Shown: positions 8,896-18,096 of the stretch, piece by piece | Layout of the letters: every line of letters begins with the position of its first letter | Position numbering within the stretch: position 1 is the stretch's first letter | Assembly (NCBI GenBank): GCA_021772675.1 | Contig: JAJFLO010000257.1 | Span: 17,470 to 81,469, forward strand | DNA from: Verrucomicrobiota bacterium | GTDB lineage: Bacteria > Verrucomicrobiota > Lentisphaeria > JABSQK01 > JAJFLO01 | Reading direction: 5' to 3' | DNA: 64,000 nucleotides | Program-made: the position numbers and the translations under genes | Notes under the pieces: generated by a model | What the model was told of the DNA's origin: nothing | The model's database searches: none | Seen by the model: only the letters and a program-made list of their open reading frames with translations

Positions 8896-10551
8896 ATGAA
8901 TTATGAAATACTTATGCCAAAAAGAATATCTTTCTTAATTGTTTTATGCACTTTATTACTAACCGGGTGGCTGTTTAGTCAAGAACACGATGGCACTGTT
9001 GATGTTGGTCGAGACCATCTTGTGGATGAATCAATTGAAGAGATTCAGACAAAAGCGGTCCAAGCATCAGATGAATTGGTGACAACCAAAGATCATTCAG
9101 CATCAGACAATATACAGGATAAAACAAACATTTTTTTTGGCATTTTGGTCGGAAAAATGGCACCAGTTCTATTCTATCCAGTCCCTATTGCACCAACTAT
9201 AAAAATGCCCTTTCTCCTAGTTATTATGGTAATGGGTGGATTATTTTTCACCTTTAGATACCGATTCATCAATCTTCGCTTATTTCGCCATAGTATTGAT
9301 GTGATACGAGGAAAATTCGACAATCCGGATGATGTTGGTGAAGTCAGCCATTTTCAAGCACTTACATCCGCATTGGCAGCAACGGTTGGATTGGGCAATA
9401 TTGCGGGGGTTGCTGTTGCCATCTCAATAGGAGGACCTGGTGCTGTTTTTTGGATGTGGATTGTCGCATTTTTCGGCATGAGTATGAAATTTTCATCTTG
9501 CGCCCTTGCCCAATTATATCGAAAAGTCGATAAAGATGGTCAGGTTTTAGGTGGGCCTATGGTTTATTTAGAGCAAGGTATTGCTGAACGATTTCCGCAC
9601 TTGCCAGTATTGGGAAAGCTACTTGGCGGACTCTTCGCCTTTTTAACAATTTGGGCGTCATTTGGTGGAGGAAATTTATTTCAGGCGAATCAAACATATA
9701 AACTTTTATCTTGGCAATTCCCCGTTCTAGAGAATTATAAAATTGTTATAGGAATAGTGTTTGCATTCCTCGTAGGTATTGTGATCATTGGCGGAATAAA
9801 ACGTATTGGTGAAGTCACCTGCAAATTGGTGCCGATAATGTGTTTATTATATTGCGGTGTCTGCATGTCAATTATCCTCTCTCATATCACTGATGTCATA
9901 CCTTTATTAAAGAGTATTGTTAAGCAGGCAATATTTCCTGAGGCAGCGTTTGGCGGCTTTGCTGGTGTTTTATTTCAAGGGATTAAGCGGGCATCATTTT
10001 CAAATGAGGCAGGGCTCGGTTCAGCCGCAATTGCCCATTCCGCAGCTAGGACAAATGAACCAATTCGTGAGGGTGTGGTCGCAATGATTGGTCCATTCAT
10101 CGATACGCATGTGGTATGTACAATGACAGCATTGTCAATTTTGATAACCGGAGCACATTTGGATCCCGAACTGGCAGGCGAAGGTGTTCAAATCACAGCC
10201 AAGGCATTTAGCTCTCTGGGGACGTTTATGCCTGTACTGTTGTCCGTCGCTGTTGCAATTTTTGCTTATTCTACCGCAATTTCCTGGAGCTACTACGGTG
10301 AGAGAAGTACGGTTTATTTATTTGGGAAAAAAGTCGTCCCAATTTATCGACTTATGTACGTTCTCATTATCGTCATTGGTCCATTCTTAAGCTTGGAAAA
10401 TGTTATTAATTTTGCGGATTTGATGCTTCTAAGCATGGCATTTCCCAACGTAATTGGCATGATTATCATTTCAGGGAAAATAAAAAAAATGACTGATGAT
10501 TATGTCAATCGATTGAAATCTGGCGAAATACAGCCTTCAAGTCAACAGTGA
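8896..10551 (+). CDS. Sodium:alanine symporter family amino-acid carrier (AGCS)
   Basis: Inner-membrane Na+ (or H+) coupled symporter for alanine, glycine or similar amino acids, 551 residues. The AGCS signature region is clear (TVGLGNIAGVAVAI, then GGPGAVFWMW), as are later family motifs (FGGGNLFQAN, KRASFSNEAGLGSA, TAISWSYYGE). Unusually, the transporter core starts only at about residue 75. It is preceded by a signal-like hydrophobic segment (ISFLIVLCTLLLTGWLF) and a charged linker of about 50 residues rich in Asp, Glu and Ser. I chose ATG 8896 because AGGGA lies five bases upstream; ATG 8881 would add five residues and has no ribosome site. It stands alone between two signalling genes and may be regulated by them, but nothing in the sequence proves this. 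Confidence 0.9.
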   Translation: MNYEILMPKRISFLIVLCTLLLTGWLFSQEHDGTVDVGRDHLVDESIEEIQTKAVQASDELVTTKDHSASDNIQDKTNIFFGILVGKMAPVLFYPVPIAPTIKMPFLLVIMVMGGLFFTFRYRFINLRLFRHSIDVIRGKFDNPDDVGEVSHFQALTSALAATVGLGNIAGVAVAISIGGPGAVFWMWIVAFFGMSMKFSSCALAQLYRKVDKDGQVLGGPMVYLEQGIAERFPHLPVLGKLLGGLFAFLTIWASFGGGNLFQANQTYKLLSWQFPVLENYKIVIGIVFAFLVGIVIIGGIKRIGEVTCKLVPIMCLLYCGVCMSIILSHITDVIPLLKSIVKQAIFPEAAFGGFAGVLFQGIKRASFSNEAGLGSAAIAHSAARTNEPIREGVVAMIGPFIDTHVVCTMTALSILITGAHLDPELAGEGVQITAKAFSSLGTFMPVLLSVAVAIFAYSTAISWSYYGERSTVYLFGKKVVPIYRLMYVLIIVIGPFLSLENVINFADLMLLSMAFPNVIGMIIISGKIKKMTDDYVNRLKSGEIQPSSQQ

Positions 10552-10722
10552 AAATTTTATCAAATGTGATCTCTTAAGTTATTGGTATTATTCTTGCTAG
10601 TACATTGTGGCAGGGCAAGATTAAGTCGTTTTGGAATCCGTGTTTTCTTATCAAGTAAGACAATGAGATTAATCCCAAAAGCTCAAAATATTGAAATTCA
10701 AAATCTACAAATTCCCTAAGAT

Positions 10723-11964
10723 ATGGATAGAAAATCAAATATAGATAGTAAGAATCTTGAAATTTTGCTCGTCGAAGACGATTTAATTTATGCTGAAATG
10801 ATATTGGAGGTGTTGGATAAATCTCGAGATGAAGAGATTTTGACCAACCATGTTAGTTCGTTAAAATCAGCCCAAGATTTTTTGAATAAAAACAAGGTCG
10901 CCGCAATTCTCTTAGATTTAACACTGCCGGATTCTGACGGGTTAAATACATTTTATCGAATTGACGCAATCGCAAATGAGATGCCCCTCATCGTCTTAAC
11001 AGGAATGGATGATGAGCAAATGGCTATAGAAGCAGTTCAGGCCGGCGCACAGGATTATCTCGTTAAAAACCAATTAAATTATAATTCTTTATTTCGTTCA
11101 ATTCGATACTCTATAGAACGAAAACAAATTCAAGAGGATTTGCGTATTGCCAAAATCCAGACTGAAAAAGCAAACATTGCACTTTTAGAAAAAAACGAGC
11201 TATTGAAAAAATCAATTGAAGAAACAAAACGTATGGCCGCGGCTGCTCAAATCGCGAGTGCTGCAAAAAGCGAATTTTTGGACAATATTAGTGATGAACT
11301 CAGAACTCCCCTAACTGCTATCATTGGTTTTTGCGAATTATTGTTAGAAGAGTCATCAGCCTTAAACGAGGATATTTTTAACCCTGACCTAAAACACATC
11401 CATAGTGAAAGCAAAAAATTATTAGAGCTTATAAATCGCATAATCGATTTTTCCAAAATCGAACATGGAAGTATCGAAATTGAATTAAGAGAAATTGACA
11501 TTAAAGAATTAATCCAAGAAGCCATTTTAGCAATTAGGCATCTTGACGACACGATTAATAGCAATATCGAATTAAAATTCCAAGGCACAGTCGGTCTAGT
11601 CGTATTGGATGCAGTCAAAGTAAAAAATTTGTTAATCAATTTGTTATCTAATGCATGTAAATTCACAAACGATGGCAAAATTTCATTAACAACCTTCCTT
11701 TCTGAAAACGATGAAACCAAGTGGATTAATTTCGAAATTAGCGATACCGGAATTGGCCTAAGTAAAGAAAAATTAAATGATATATTTCAATCATTCAAAC
11801 AATGCACTGATTTGTCCTCACATCGCTATCAAGGAATTGGTCTGGGACTTTCAATAAGTCAAATTTACTGCCAGATGATGGGGGGGAAGATTCAAGTTAC
11901 AAACGAAGAGGGCAATGGTGCAATATTCACTGTAAAAATACCTTTAGATTTAGATGGGTATTAA
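10723..11964 (+). CDS. Receiver-histidine kinase with phosphoacceptor His replaced by Asp (pseudokinase)
   Basis: 413 residues: a receiver (about 12-130; LLVEDD, Asp in ILLDLTLPDSDG, VLTGMD, YLVKNQ), a coiled linker (about 135-180), a HisKA dimerisation region and a complete ATPase domain (LINLLSNACKF, ISDTGIGL, QGIGLGLSI). In the H box the sequence is FLDNISDELRTPL where the family has S-H-E-L-R-T-P. The invariant histidine is Asp at residue 191 (codon GAT at 11293-11295, one base from CAT). It therefore should not autophosphorylate in the normal way, although ATP binding seems intact. The next gene, 66 bp downstream, is a complete hybrid kinase. The two probably form one operon, and this protein may bind or allosterically control its partner. 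Confidence 0.88.
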   Translation: MDRKSNIDSKNLEILLVEDDLIYAEMILEVLDKSRDEEILTNHVSSLKSAQDFLNKNKVAAILLDLTLPDSDGLNTFYRIDAIANEMPLIVLTGMDDEQMAIEAVQAGAQDYLVKNQLNYNSLFRSIRYSIERKQIQEDLRIAKIQTEKANIALLEKNELLKKSIEETKRMAAAAQIASAAKSEFLDNISDELRTPLTAIIGFCELLLEESSALNEDIFNPDLKHIHSESKKLLELINRIIDFSKIEHGSIEIELREIDIKELIQEAILAIRHLDDTINSNIELKFQGTVGLVVLDAVKVKNLLINLLSNACKFTNDGKISLTTFLSENDETKWINFEISDTGIGLSKEKLNDIFQSFKQCTDLSSHRYQGIGLGLSISQIYCQMMGGKIQVTNEEGNGAIFTVKIPLDLDGY

Positions 11965-12030
11965 TATCAACGATAGCGTTGTTCTTTTTTTCACATGAAG
12001 GGGATGATGTAATATCTAAAAGTCATTTAC

Positions 12031-13956
12031 ATGAAGGATCGTAAAAATCACATTCTTATAGTGGATGATAATGAAATGAATCGTGAGTTGCTTTCGAGGC
12101 GATTGAAGCGAAACGATTATTCAATATCTACGGCAACAAACGGTAGAGAAACGTTGGAATTGGTAGAAACTCAAAATTTCGATTTAATTCTGCTAGATAT
12201 CATGATGCCTGAAATCAATGGAATGGAAGTCTTAAGAATTATAAGGCAATCACATTCCATGACAGAATTACCTATTATCATGGTAACCGCAAAAGGTCTA
12301 TCCGATGATGTCGTCAAAGCATTTGAATTTGGAGCAAATGATTATTTGATGAAGCCTATCGATTTTCCCGTAATGTTGGCAAGAATCCAGACTCAAATGA
12401 GATTAAAGCAACTTGAAGAAATGTTAAAGAAAGCTCGAGATGAAGCCATCAATGCGTCCTACGCAAAATCTGAATTTTTGGCAAGTATGAGTCATGAAAT
12501 AAGGACTCCAATGAACTCAATTATTGGCATGGCAGACGTGCTTATTGATTCTGATTTATCAAACGAACAGAAAAATCATGTCGCATTGATCCAAAAAGCT
12601 GGTGATACCCTCTTGACCTTGATTAATGATATCCTTGATGTTTCAAAGATTGAAGCAGGTCATTTAAAGCTTGAAAATATAGAATTTGATTTAGTAAAAG
12701 TTGTCGAAGAAACGATAGCAATGATGAAAATTCGGACAGATGTTAAATCACTTGATCTATCTACAAATGTATCATCTGAAGTCACTAACGTTTATTATGG
12801 TGATTCATGTCGATTAAAACAAATACTTATCAATTTAATAGGAAACTCAGTAAAATTTACTGCGTTTGGTGAAATTGTTGTTAATATAAAACTGAACAAT
12901 GAATGCCATGGAAAAACTGAAATATTATTTTCAGTATCCGATACTGGCATTGGAATTCCTTTTGAGAAAAAAACTCACATATTTGAGAAATTTTCGCAAG
13001 CGGATTCATCAACTACACGAAAATATGGCGGCACAGGATTAGGTTTAGCTATATCCAAAAAATTGGTGGAAATGATGGGAGGTCAAATATGGGTTGAAAG
13101 CGAAATAAATATAGGAACGACATTTTACTTTACGATCAAAGTTGAAAAATTAAGAATACCAGTGACTAATGATATGAATTCAAATCCTAAGGACCCGACT
13201 CAAGTAAATTTTCCGAAGAGTATCCATAAAACAAAAAATGCTAGTATACTTCTTGTAGACGACTTTGAAGACAATCGACTTGTCGTTCAAACCTACCTTC
13301 GCAAAACCAATCACAAAATTGAGATTGCAGAAAATGGACAAATTGCTGTTAATAAATTTAAAATGGGAAAATTTGACCTTGTTCTTATGGATGTCCAAAT
13401 GCCTATAATGGATGGATATACAGCAACTGAAGAAATTAGAAAGTATGAAAAGGAAAATAATATTGAACCCACTCCGATTATTGCTTTAACAGCAAATGCA
13501 ATGACAGAAGATTTACAGAAAAGCCTGGATGCAGGTTGTGATGCTCATTTCACGAAACCCATTCGAAAAATAAAACTCTTCGATTTATTGAAAAATTACA
13601 TCTGCATCGAGCCTGTAGAAGATTTAATAAAAAACACAACAATAGAGAACAAAAAACACGTAATAAACATTGACCAGGAGTTTGAAGATTTAGCTCCTAT
13701 CTATTTAGATAATCGCCGAACCGATGTCAACACTATTCTGACCAACCTTGAATTATCAGATTTTGACGCCATAAAATCAGCAGGCCACAAAATGAAAGGT
13801 TCTGGAGGGGCCTACGGCTTTGAGTTTATTTCAGATATTGGAAGAAAATTGGAGGAAAAAGCAGGTTTAATGGATAGTAACAGCATTCGACAATCAGTGT
13901 TAGAGCTTTCTGAATACATTGAAAACGTTGAACTGCACTTCGTCAAAGAATCATAA
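12031..13956 (+). CDS. Hybrid histidine kinase, REC-HK-REC-HPt
   Basis: 641-residue phosphorelay protein with every relay element in one chain. It has an N-terminal receiver ([10 protein letters not shown], Asp in [13 protein letters not shown]), HisKA with phosphoacceptor His 155 ([13 protein letters not shown]), ATPase ([32 protein letters not shown]), a second receiver (about 405-530; Asp in [13 protein letters not shown]) and a C-terminal HPt domain with histidine in [13 protein letters not shown]. The order resembles BarA-class hybrids but with a receiver in place of membrane sensing. The HPt would pass phosphate to a separate response regulator, which is not encoded next to it. It is co-oriented and close to the His-less kinase upstream. 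The ATG at 12031 was taken as start; the upstream GGGGATGATG lies too far to decide. Confidence 0.92.
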   Translation: MKDRKNHILIVDDNEMNRELLSRRLKRNDYSISTATNGRETLELVETQNFDLILLDIMMPEINGMEVLRIIRQSHSMTELPIIMVTAKGLSDDVVKAFEFGANDYLMKPIDFPVMLARIQTQMRLKQLEEMLKKARDEAINASYAKSEFLASMSHEIRTPMNSIIGMADVLIDSDLSNEQKNHVALIQKAGDTLLTLINDILDVSKIEAGHLKLENIEFDLVKVVEETIAMMKIRTDVKSLDLSTNVSSEVTNVYYGDSCRLKQILINLIGNSVKFTAFGEIVVNIKLNNECHGKTEILFSVSDTGIGIPFEKKTHIFEKFSQADSSTTRKYGGTGLGLAISKKLVEMMGGQIWVESEINIGTTFYFTIKVEKLRIPVTNDMNSNPKDPTQVNFPKSIHKTKNASILLVDDFEDNRLVVQTYLRKTNHKIEIAENGQIAVNKFKMGKFDLVLMDVQMPIMDGYTATEEIRKYEKENNIEPTPIIALTANAMTEDLQKSLDAGCDAHFTKPIRKIKLFDLLKNYICIEPVEDLIKNTTIENKKHVINIDQEFEDLAPIYLDNRRTDVNTILTNLELSDFDAIKSAGHKMKGSGGAYGFEFISDIGRKLEEKAGLMDSNSIRQSVLELSEYIENVELHFVKES

Positions 13957-14004
13957 ACGAATACCTTATATTCGAAACAAATCAAAATAATAACATTTAA
14001 TTTA

Positions 14005-14541
14005 TCATGGGGGGTCAACTAGCTCCCTCAGAAAATCTGATATTTGACTATCATTATACCATTTCGGCCCCGTCGTCGGTTTAACGTGTCCCGCACTGAA
14101 AAGTACGTTCCCATAACCATCGTGGTTTGACATTTTATCACACATTAGTGACGTATTCCCACCAGCTTCTGGTTCAGAAATACTATCAATCGTTGCATGC
14201 TCGGCAATATAGAAAAAACCACCATTAATGATTTCATTACTTTCGCTAAAACTCGCAGCCTCAGCAACACTCGGACAAGAGTATACTTTAGGATCTGTCA
14301 TGTACCCTTCCCGCACAAGTATATCTAAATCACTGGGAAACCACTCTTCATAGTCAACTGTATAAGACCGAAGAGCAATACCGATTTGTTTGAGGTTACT
14401 CAAACAGTTAATCCGTTTAGCATTTTCACGAGACTTGCTGATAGCCGGAAGTAAAAGCGCAGCGATTATTGCGATAACATTGATAACAACAAGCAGCTCA
14501 ATTAGATTAAAGAACTGAAGTTTTCTCTTTAACTTCTTCAT
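14005..14541 (-). CDS. Type II secretion/type IV pilin-like pseudopilin
   Basis: 178-residue prepilin-like protein. A short basic leader ([10 protein letters not shown]) precedes the hydrophobic helix FNLIELLVV...[10 protein letters not shown], with Glu at position +5 of the mature form. It continues with [20 protein letters not shown], the arrangement typical of the very numerous pseudopilin-like proteins of Lentisphaerota and some Planctomycetes. The residue before the expected cleavage site is Phe, not the Gly of classical prepilins. The C-terminal half is a small soluble domain with a Gly-rich segment and [14 protein letters not shown], compatible with the H-X9-DG type tail seen in such proteins. 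Its role (pseudopilus, surface or secreted protein) is unknown. It converges with the hybrid kinase gene. Confidence 0.85.
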   Translation of the reverse strand: MKKLKRKLQFFNLIELLVVINVIAIIAALLLPAISKSRENAKRINCLSNLKQIGIALRSYTVDYEEWFPSDLDILVREGYMTDPKVYSCPSVAEAASFSESNEIINGGFFYIAEHATIDSISEPEAGGNTSLMCDKMSNHDGYGNVLFSAGHVKPTTGPKWYNDSQISDFLRELVDPP

Positions 14542-15054
14542 ATTAACATTTCAAGTTTAGGGGGATTATCCAGAGAATCTGTGATGTATAAAATATACGT
14601 CACGACCTGTAACATTCAAAAAGTTTTTACTTTTCCCAACGATTAAAAAATGACACTTTCAAAAAAGAATTCAATTTTTCATTGAGAACTTTAACTAACA
14701 AGGCGGTTAGTTCTCCCGAGAAACATATATACCAAATACCTCAAGTTCAATCATAATTCGTTTATAATTAATAAATTGCAAATAAATATTTGGATTTCTC
14801 ATGGTTCCATTTTAATACACGGTCGTTTTACTTTTGATACATTGTGTCAAAAAATGGATTAAGACTGAAGTAGTGATACAATTCATGATTTATTAAAATA
14901 TCATATCAAAAAATTTGTATGAATAAAAATACATAGATATGTTACCCTAAACCAAATAGACATTACCGCGCGACGCCCAACAATGGTGGTAGGCTTACCA
15001 CCATTGTTGGCTGAAATGAATCGATTTTAACTTTATTATAAAAAGGTTTTCAAA
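14542..15054. other. Divergent intergenic region
   Basis: About 510 bp, very AT-rich, between the pseudopilin and amtB, which point away from each other. The only strong feature is the perfect 15-bp hairpin at 14977-15010 (separate entry). I looked for a sigma-54 -24/-12 element (GG-N10-GC) and NtrC boxes, expected for an ammonium-transport operon, and found none convincing. Confidence 0.5.
14977..15010 (+). promoter_or_regulatory. Perfect 15-bp hairpin upstream of amtB
   Basis: Arms CCAACAATGGTGGTA (14977-14991) and its exact complement (14996-15010) flank a GGCT loop. It ends 44 bases before the amtB start and is not followed by a T-run, so it is not an ordinary intrinsic terminator. It could be a dyad operator, an RNA control element in the leader, or a small repeat. 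Confidence 0.6.
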
Positions 15055-16362
15055 ATGCTTACCATCAGCAGACGGATATCAGTCATTGTTTCACTATGTC
15101 TTTTTTCCTATATCGGGTTAATTTCCGAGACATTTTCAAATGAAACCTCACTAGAAACCATCAATTCCGGTGATACGGCCTTTGTATTAGTCTGTGCAGC
15201 TTTGGTGTTGCTCATGACACCTGGATTGGCATTTTTTTATGGAGGTTTAGTTCGCAAAAAGAATTTTCTGTCTGTTTTAATTCAATGTTACATTATTATC
15301 GGAATTGTGACGCTGCAATGGGTCTTCATTGGCTACAGTTTTTCTTTCGGGTCATCTGAACTAATTACAGGTTTTATTGGTGGATTTGATCACTTTGCAT
15401 TAAAAAATGTAGGAATGGAAGCAAAAGGTACGATTCCACATTCAGCATTTATGATTTTTCAGGGGATGTTCGCAATTATCACTCCCGCATTAATTATTGG
15501 AGCGTTTGCCGAGCGTACACGATTCTCTGCAATGTGTATCTTTATGCTTTTATGGACGACATTGGTTTATGATCCAGTTTGTCATTGGGTATGGGGAGGA
15601 GGATTTATCGGGGCAATGGGTGCATTAGATTTTGCCGGAGGGACCGTTGTCCACATCAATGCTGGTGTTGCCGCATTGGCTTTTGCCCTATTTGTAGGTA
15701 AACGTAAAGGATACCCGGACAAAATTTCACCTCCCCATAATCTACCATTTGCAATTTTAGGTACAGGAATTTTGTGGTTTGGTTGGTTTGGTTTCAATGC
15801 TGGCAGTGAACTTGCAGCGGACGGTATAGCGGCAAATGCGTTTGTAGTCACTCATGTTGCAGCAGCTACAGCTGTTATAGCCTGGGCAATTTTGGATTGG
15901 ATTATCAATAAAAAACCAACGGTACTTGGGGTTATAACAGGTGCAGTCGCCGGTCTAGTTGCAATCACACCAGCTTCAGGTTTTGTTAATCCAATGGGGG
16001 CAATAATTATTGGGTTCGGGTCCAGTTCAATTTGCTACTTTTTCGTTGCATATTTAAAACCGAAATTTGGATATGATGATTCGCTTGATGTCTTTGGAGT
16101 TCATGGTATCGGTGGTATATGGGGAGCCATAGCCACAGGTTTTTTAGCTGATGAAGCCATTGGAGGAACAGCTGGTAGCCTTGCACAAACTATGATTCAG
16201 ATAAAATCAGTGATCATAACAATCGGTTATGCTTTTATTATGACTTATATTTTACTATTCATTGTTAACCTATTTGTAAAACTCCGGGTAACGACAGAAG
16301 AAGAACTAATTGGCTTGGATTTGAGTGATCACAGAGAATCGGCCTATACGGTACTGGAGTAA
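15055..16362 (+). CDS. amtB: Ammonium transporter AmtB
   Basis: 435-residue Amt/Rh-family channel that conducts ammonium across the inner membrane. A cleavable signal sequence (ISVIVSLCLFSYIGLI) precedes the first helix, as in many AmtB proteins. Family motifs are clear: DTAFVLVCAALVLLMTPGL, FFYGGLVRKKN, AGGTVVHINAG with the pore histidine, WFGWFGFNAGS, and DDSLDVFGVHGIGG with the second pore histidine. About 11 membrane helices are expected. A PII-family gene follows 85 bp downstream, the standard amtB-glnK pairing, in which PII plugs the channel when nitrogen is plentiful. A perfect hairpin lies just upstream. Confidence 0.96.
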   Translation: MLTISRRISVIVSLCLFSYIGLISETFSNETSLETINSGDTAFVLVCAALVLLMTPGLAFFYGGLVRKKNFLSVLIQCYIIIGIVTLQWVFIGYSFSFGSSELITGFIGGFDHFALKNVGMEAKGTIPHSAFMIFQGMFAIITPALIIGAFAERTRFSAMCIFMLLWTTLVYDPVCHWVWGGGFIGAMGALDFAGGTVVHINAGVAALAFALFVGKRKGYPDKISPPHNLPFAILGTGILWFGWFGFNAGSELAADGIAANAFVVTHVAAATAVIAWAILDWIINKKPTVLGVITGAVAGLVAITPASGFVNPMGAIIIGFGSSSICYFFVAYLKPKFGYDDSLDVFGVHGIGGIWGAIATGFLADEAIGGTAGSLAQTMIQIKSVIITIGYAFIMTYILLFIVNLFVKLRVTTEEELIGLDLSDHRESAYTVLE

Positions 16363-16447
16363 AATTAAACTCAATCTGAAATTGATTAAATAGTTAAACG
16401 TTAAATCAATCAATCAATAAAATAAGTTCAAGTTAAGAGGCATGTTT

Positions 16448-16789
16448 ATGAAATATATTATCGCGGTAATTCAACCGGAAAAACTAGATGAAGTACTGGA
16501 TGAACTTACAAAAAATGACGTTCATTTGGCAACTGTATCCAACATAATGGGGCGCGGAGTTCAAAAGGGAATCGCAGAGGTGTATCGCAGTCACAAAGAA
16601 GCTGGCAGCCTATTAAAAAAAGTTAAACTTGAATTGGCTGTAAATGATGATTTCGTAGACGCAACTATTGAAGCAATAAGTAAAGGGGCAAAAACAGGTG
16701 CGATTGGAGATGGAAAAATTTTTGTTCTAAATTTGGAAGAATGCGTAAGAATTAGAACAGGGGAAAAGGGATCAGGTGCAATCGGGTAG
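16448..16789 (+). CDS. PII nitrogen-regulatory protein without the uridylylation tyrosine
   Basis: 113-residue PII signal protein (GlnB/GlnK family), which senses ATP/ADP and 2-oxoglutarate and would bind AmtB. Counted from ATG 16448 (AGAGG seven bases upstream), residues align directly with E. coli numbering. The T loop reads GVQKGIAEVYRSHKEAGSLL, so position 51, the uridylylated Tyr in enterics, is Glu. Position 49 is His, so the cyanobacterial phosphoserine is absent as well. The second signature (TGAIGDGKIFVLNLEECVRIRTGE) is intact, so nucleotide binding should be retained. Control is therefore likely by ligand binding alone. The in-frame ATG at 16442 would add only two residues. Confidence 0.93.
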   Translation: MKYIIAVIQPEKLDEVLDELTKNDVHLATVSNIMGRGVQKGIAEVYRSHKEAGSLLKKVKLELAVNDDFVDATIEAISKGAKTGAIGDGKIFVLNLEECVRIRTGEKGSGAIG

Positions 16790-16803
16790 AATTTAAGGCA
16801 ACC

Positions 16804-18096
16804 TTAGTCCATTGATTCTATCATTGATAGTTCTGGTTCTGGCGGAAGCAGAAAAGTTGATATTGATGGGAAATATGTGATCAACGCTAGAGCGATTAAT
16901 AAGCAAACCAAAAAGGGCAACGACGCCAAGTATAGTTTTAAAACCGGTTCCCGAAACCTAATGCTTGCAATAAACAAATTTAATCCAACTGGTGGCGTAA
17001 TGTATCCAACACCGAGGTTTGTAAGAAATATTATACCCAAATGAACTGGATTGATACCATATTCCAACGCAATAGGGCATATTATCGGCACAATTAATAC
17101 AATCGCTGCATAGATATCCACCATGCAACCAATAATCAAGAGGAATATATTTAAAGCGATCAAGAATGTGTATTTATTTGTCATCTTGGCGCTGAAAAAT
17201 TCAAGCATCCTTGACGGAATTTCTTCATCGACCAAATAATTTGTTACCGCCATAGTCATCCCCAGAATAATGAGTATCCCCCCCACCAATACCATGCTTT
17301 CTCTGGCAATTTTTCCAATCTCTCTGAATTTGATATCACGACAAATTATAACCTCTGCGATAAAGACATAAGCAGTTGCAATGGCAGCCGCCTCACTAAT
17401 TGCAAACTTTCCACTGTATATTCCTCCCAAGATTATAAAAGGAAGGGGCAATTCCCATTTTGCTTCCCAAACCACCAGTTTTACCTCCTTAAATGAAAAT
17501 TTCTGCCGGGGAATATTATGTCTAAGAGCGTAAGAAATTCCATACAAAGATAGAATTATAATAATCATGATACCTGGTACGATCCCAGCTCTGAAGAGAT
17601 GGTCAATATTTGTTTCAGAAACGACGCCGTATAGGATGATTGGAAGGCTCGGAGCAAAAAGTAATCCTAGGCTCCCTCCCGAGGTCACCAAACCAAGACT
17701 AAAATTCTTGTCATAGTTTTCATCAATTAAAGCAGGTAGCAACAAACCACCCAGAGCAACGATAGTTATACCAGATGCCCCGGTTAATGCGGTTAAAAAT
17801 GAGCAAGATATAATTGTAACTATGGCCAACCCACCTGGGATCCATCCAAGCACTGCTCGAGATAGGTGAAGTAATCGTTTTGGTGCGTCACTATAAGTGA
17901 GTAAATATCCTGTAAACGCAAATAGGGGAAGTGCTTGGAGAAGTGGCTTACTTGCCAACTGGTAAAAATTTATAATAACAGCCTGTAAATCAATTTCCGC
18001 ATTTTTATGGTTGATGACTGCGGAAAGTCCCATAACAACAAATAAAGGCGTACCCGCCAACGCAATTATAAGAATCAAAATGCCAATGACTATCAT
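16804..18096 (-). CDS. dctM: TRAP transporter large permease (DctM type)
   Basis: 430-residue, about 12-helix inner-membrane subunit of a tripartite ATP-independent periplasmic transporter, the part that moves the solute with Na+ coupling. Typical features include FAFTGYLLTYSDAPKRLL, TALTGASGITIVALGGLLLP, the SGGSLGLLFAPSLPIILYG stretch, and GVGYITPPVGLNLF near the C-terminus. Its start codon overlaps the stop of the small permease by four bases (ATGA), so the two are translationally coupled. It is the last gene of a minus-strand operon: TatT lipoprotein, DctP, DctQ, DctM. Confidence 0.95.
   Translation of the reverse strand: MIVIGILILIIALAGTPLFVVMGLSAVINHKNAEIDLQAVIINFYQLASKPLLQALPLFAFTGYLLTYSDAPKRLLHLSRAVLGWIPGGLAIVTIISCSFLTALTGASGITIVALGGLLLPALIDENYDKNFSLGLVTSGGSLGLLFAPSLPIILYGVVSETNIDHLFRAGIVPGIMIIIILSLYGISYALRHNIPRQKFSFKEVKLVVWEAKWELPLPFIILGGIYSGKFAISEAAAIATAYVFIAEVIICRDIKFREIGKIARESMVLVGGILIILGMTMAVTNYLVDEEIPSRMLEFFSAKMTNKYTFLIALNIFLLIIGCMVDIYAAIVLIVPIICPIALEYGINPVHLGIIFLTNLGVGYITPPVGLNLFIASIRFREPVLKLYLASLPFLVCLLIALALITYFPSISTFLLPPEPELSMIESMD

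Noticed and set aside
11247..11720. 157-codon antisense ORF inside the pseudokinase gene
   Set aside because: It is opposite to conserved kinase boxes and has no ribosome site; a shadow of the real gene.
14542..15054. Sigma-54 promoter and NtrC sites before amtB
   Set aside because: No GG-N10-GC pair with the right context or TGCAC dyads could be found.
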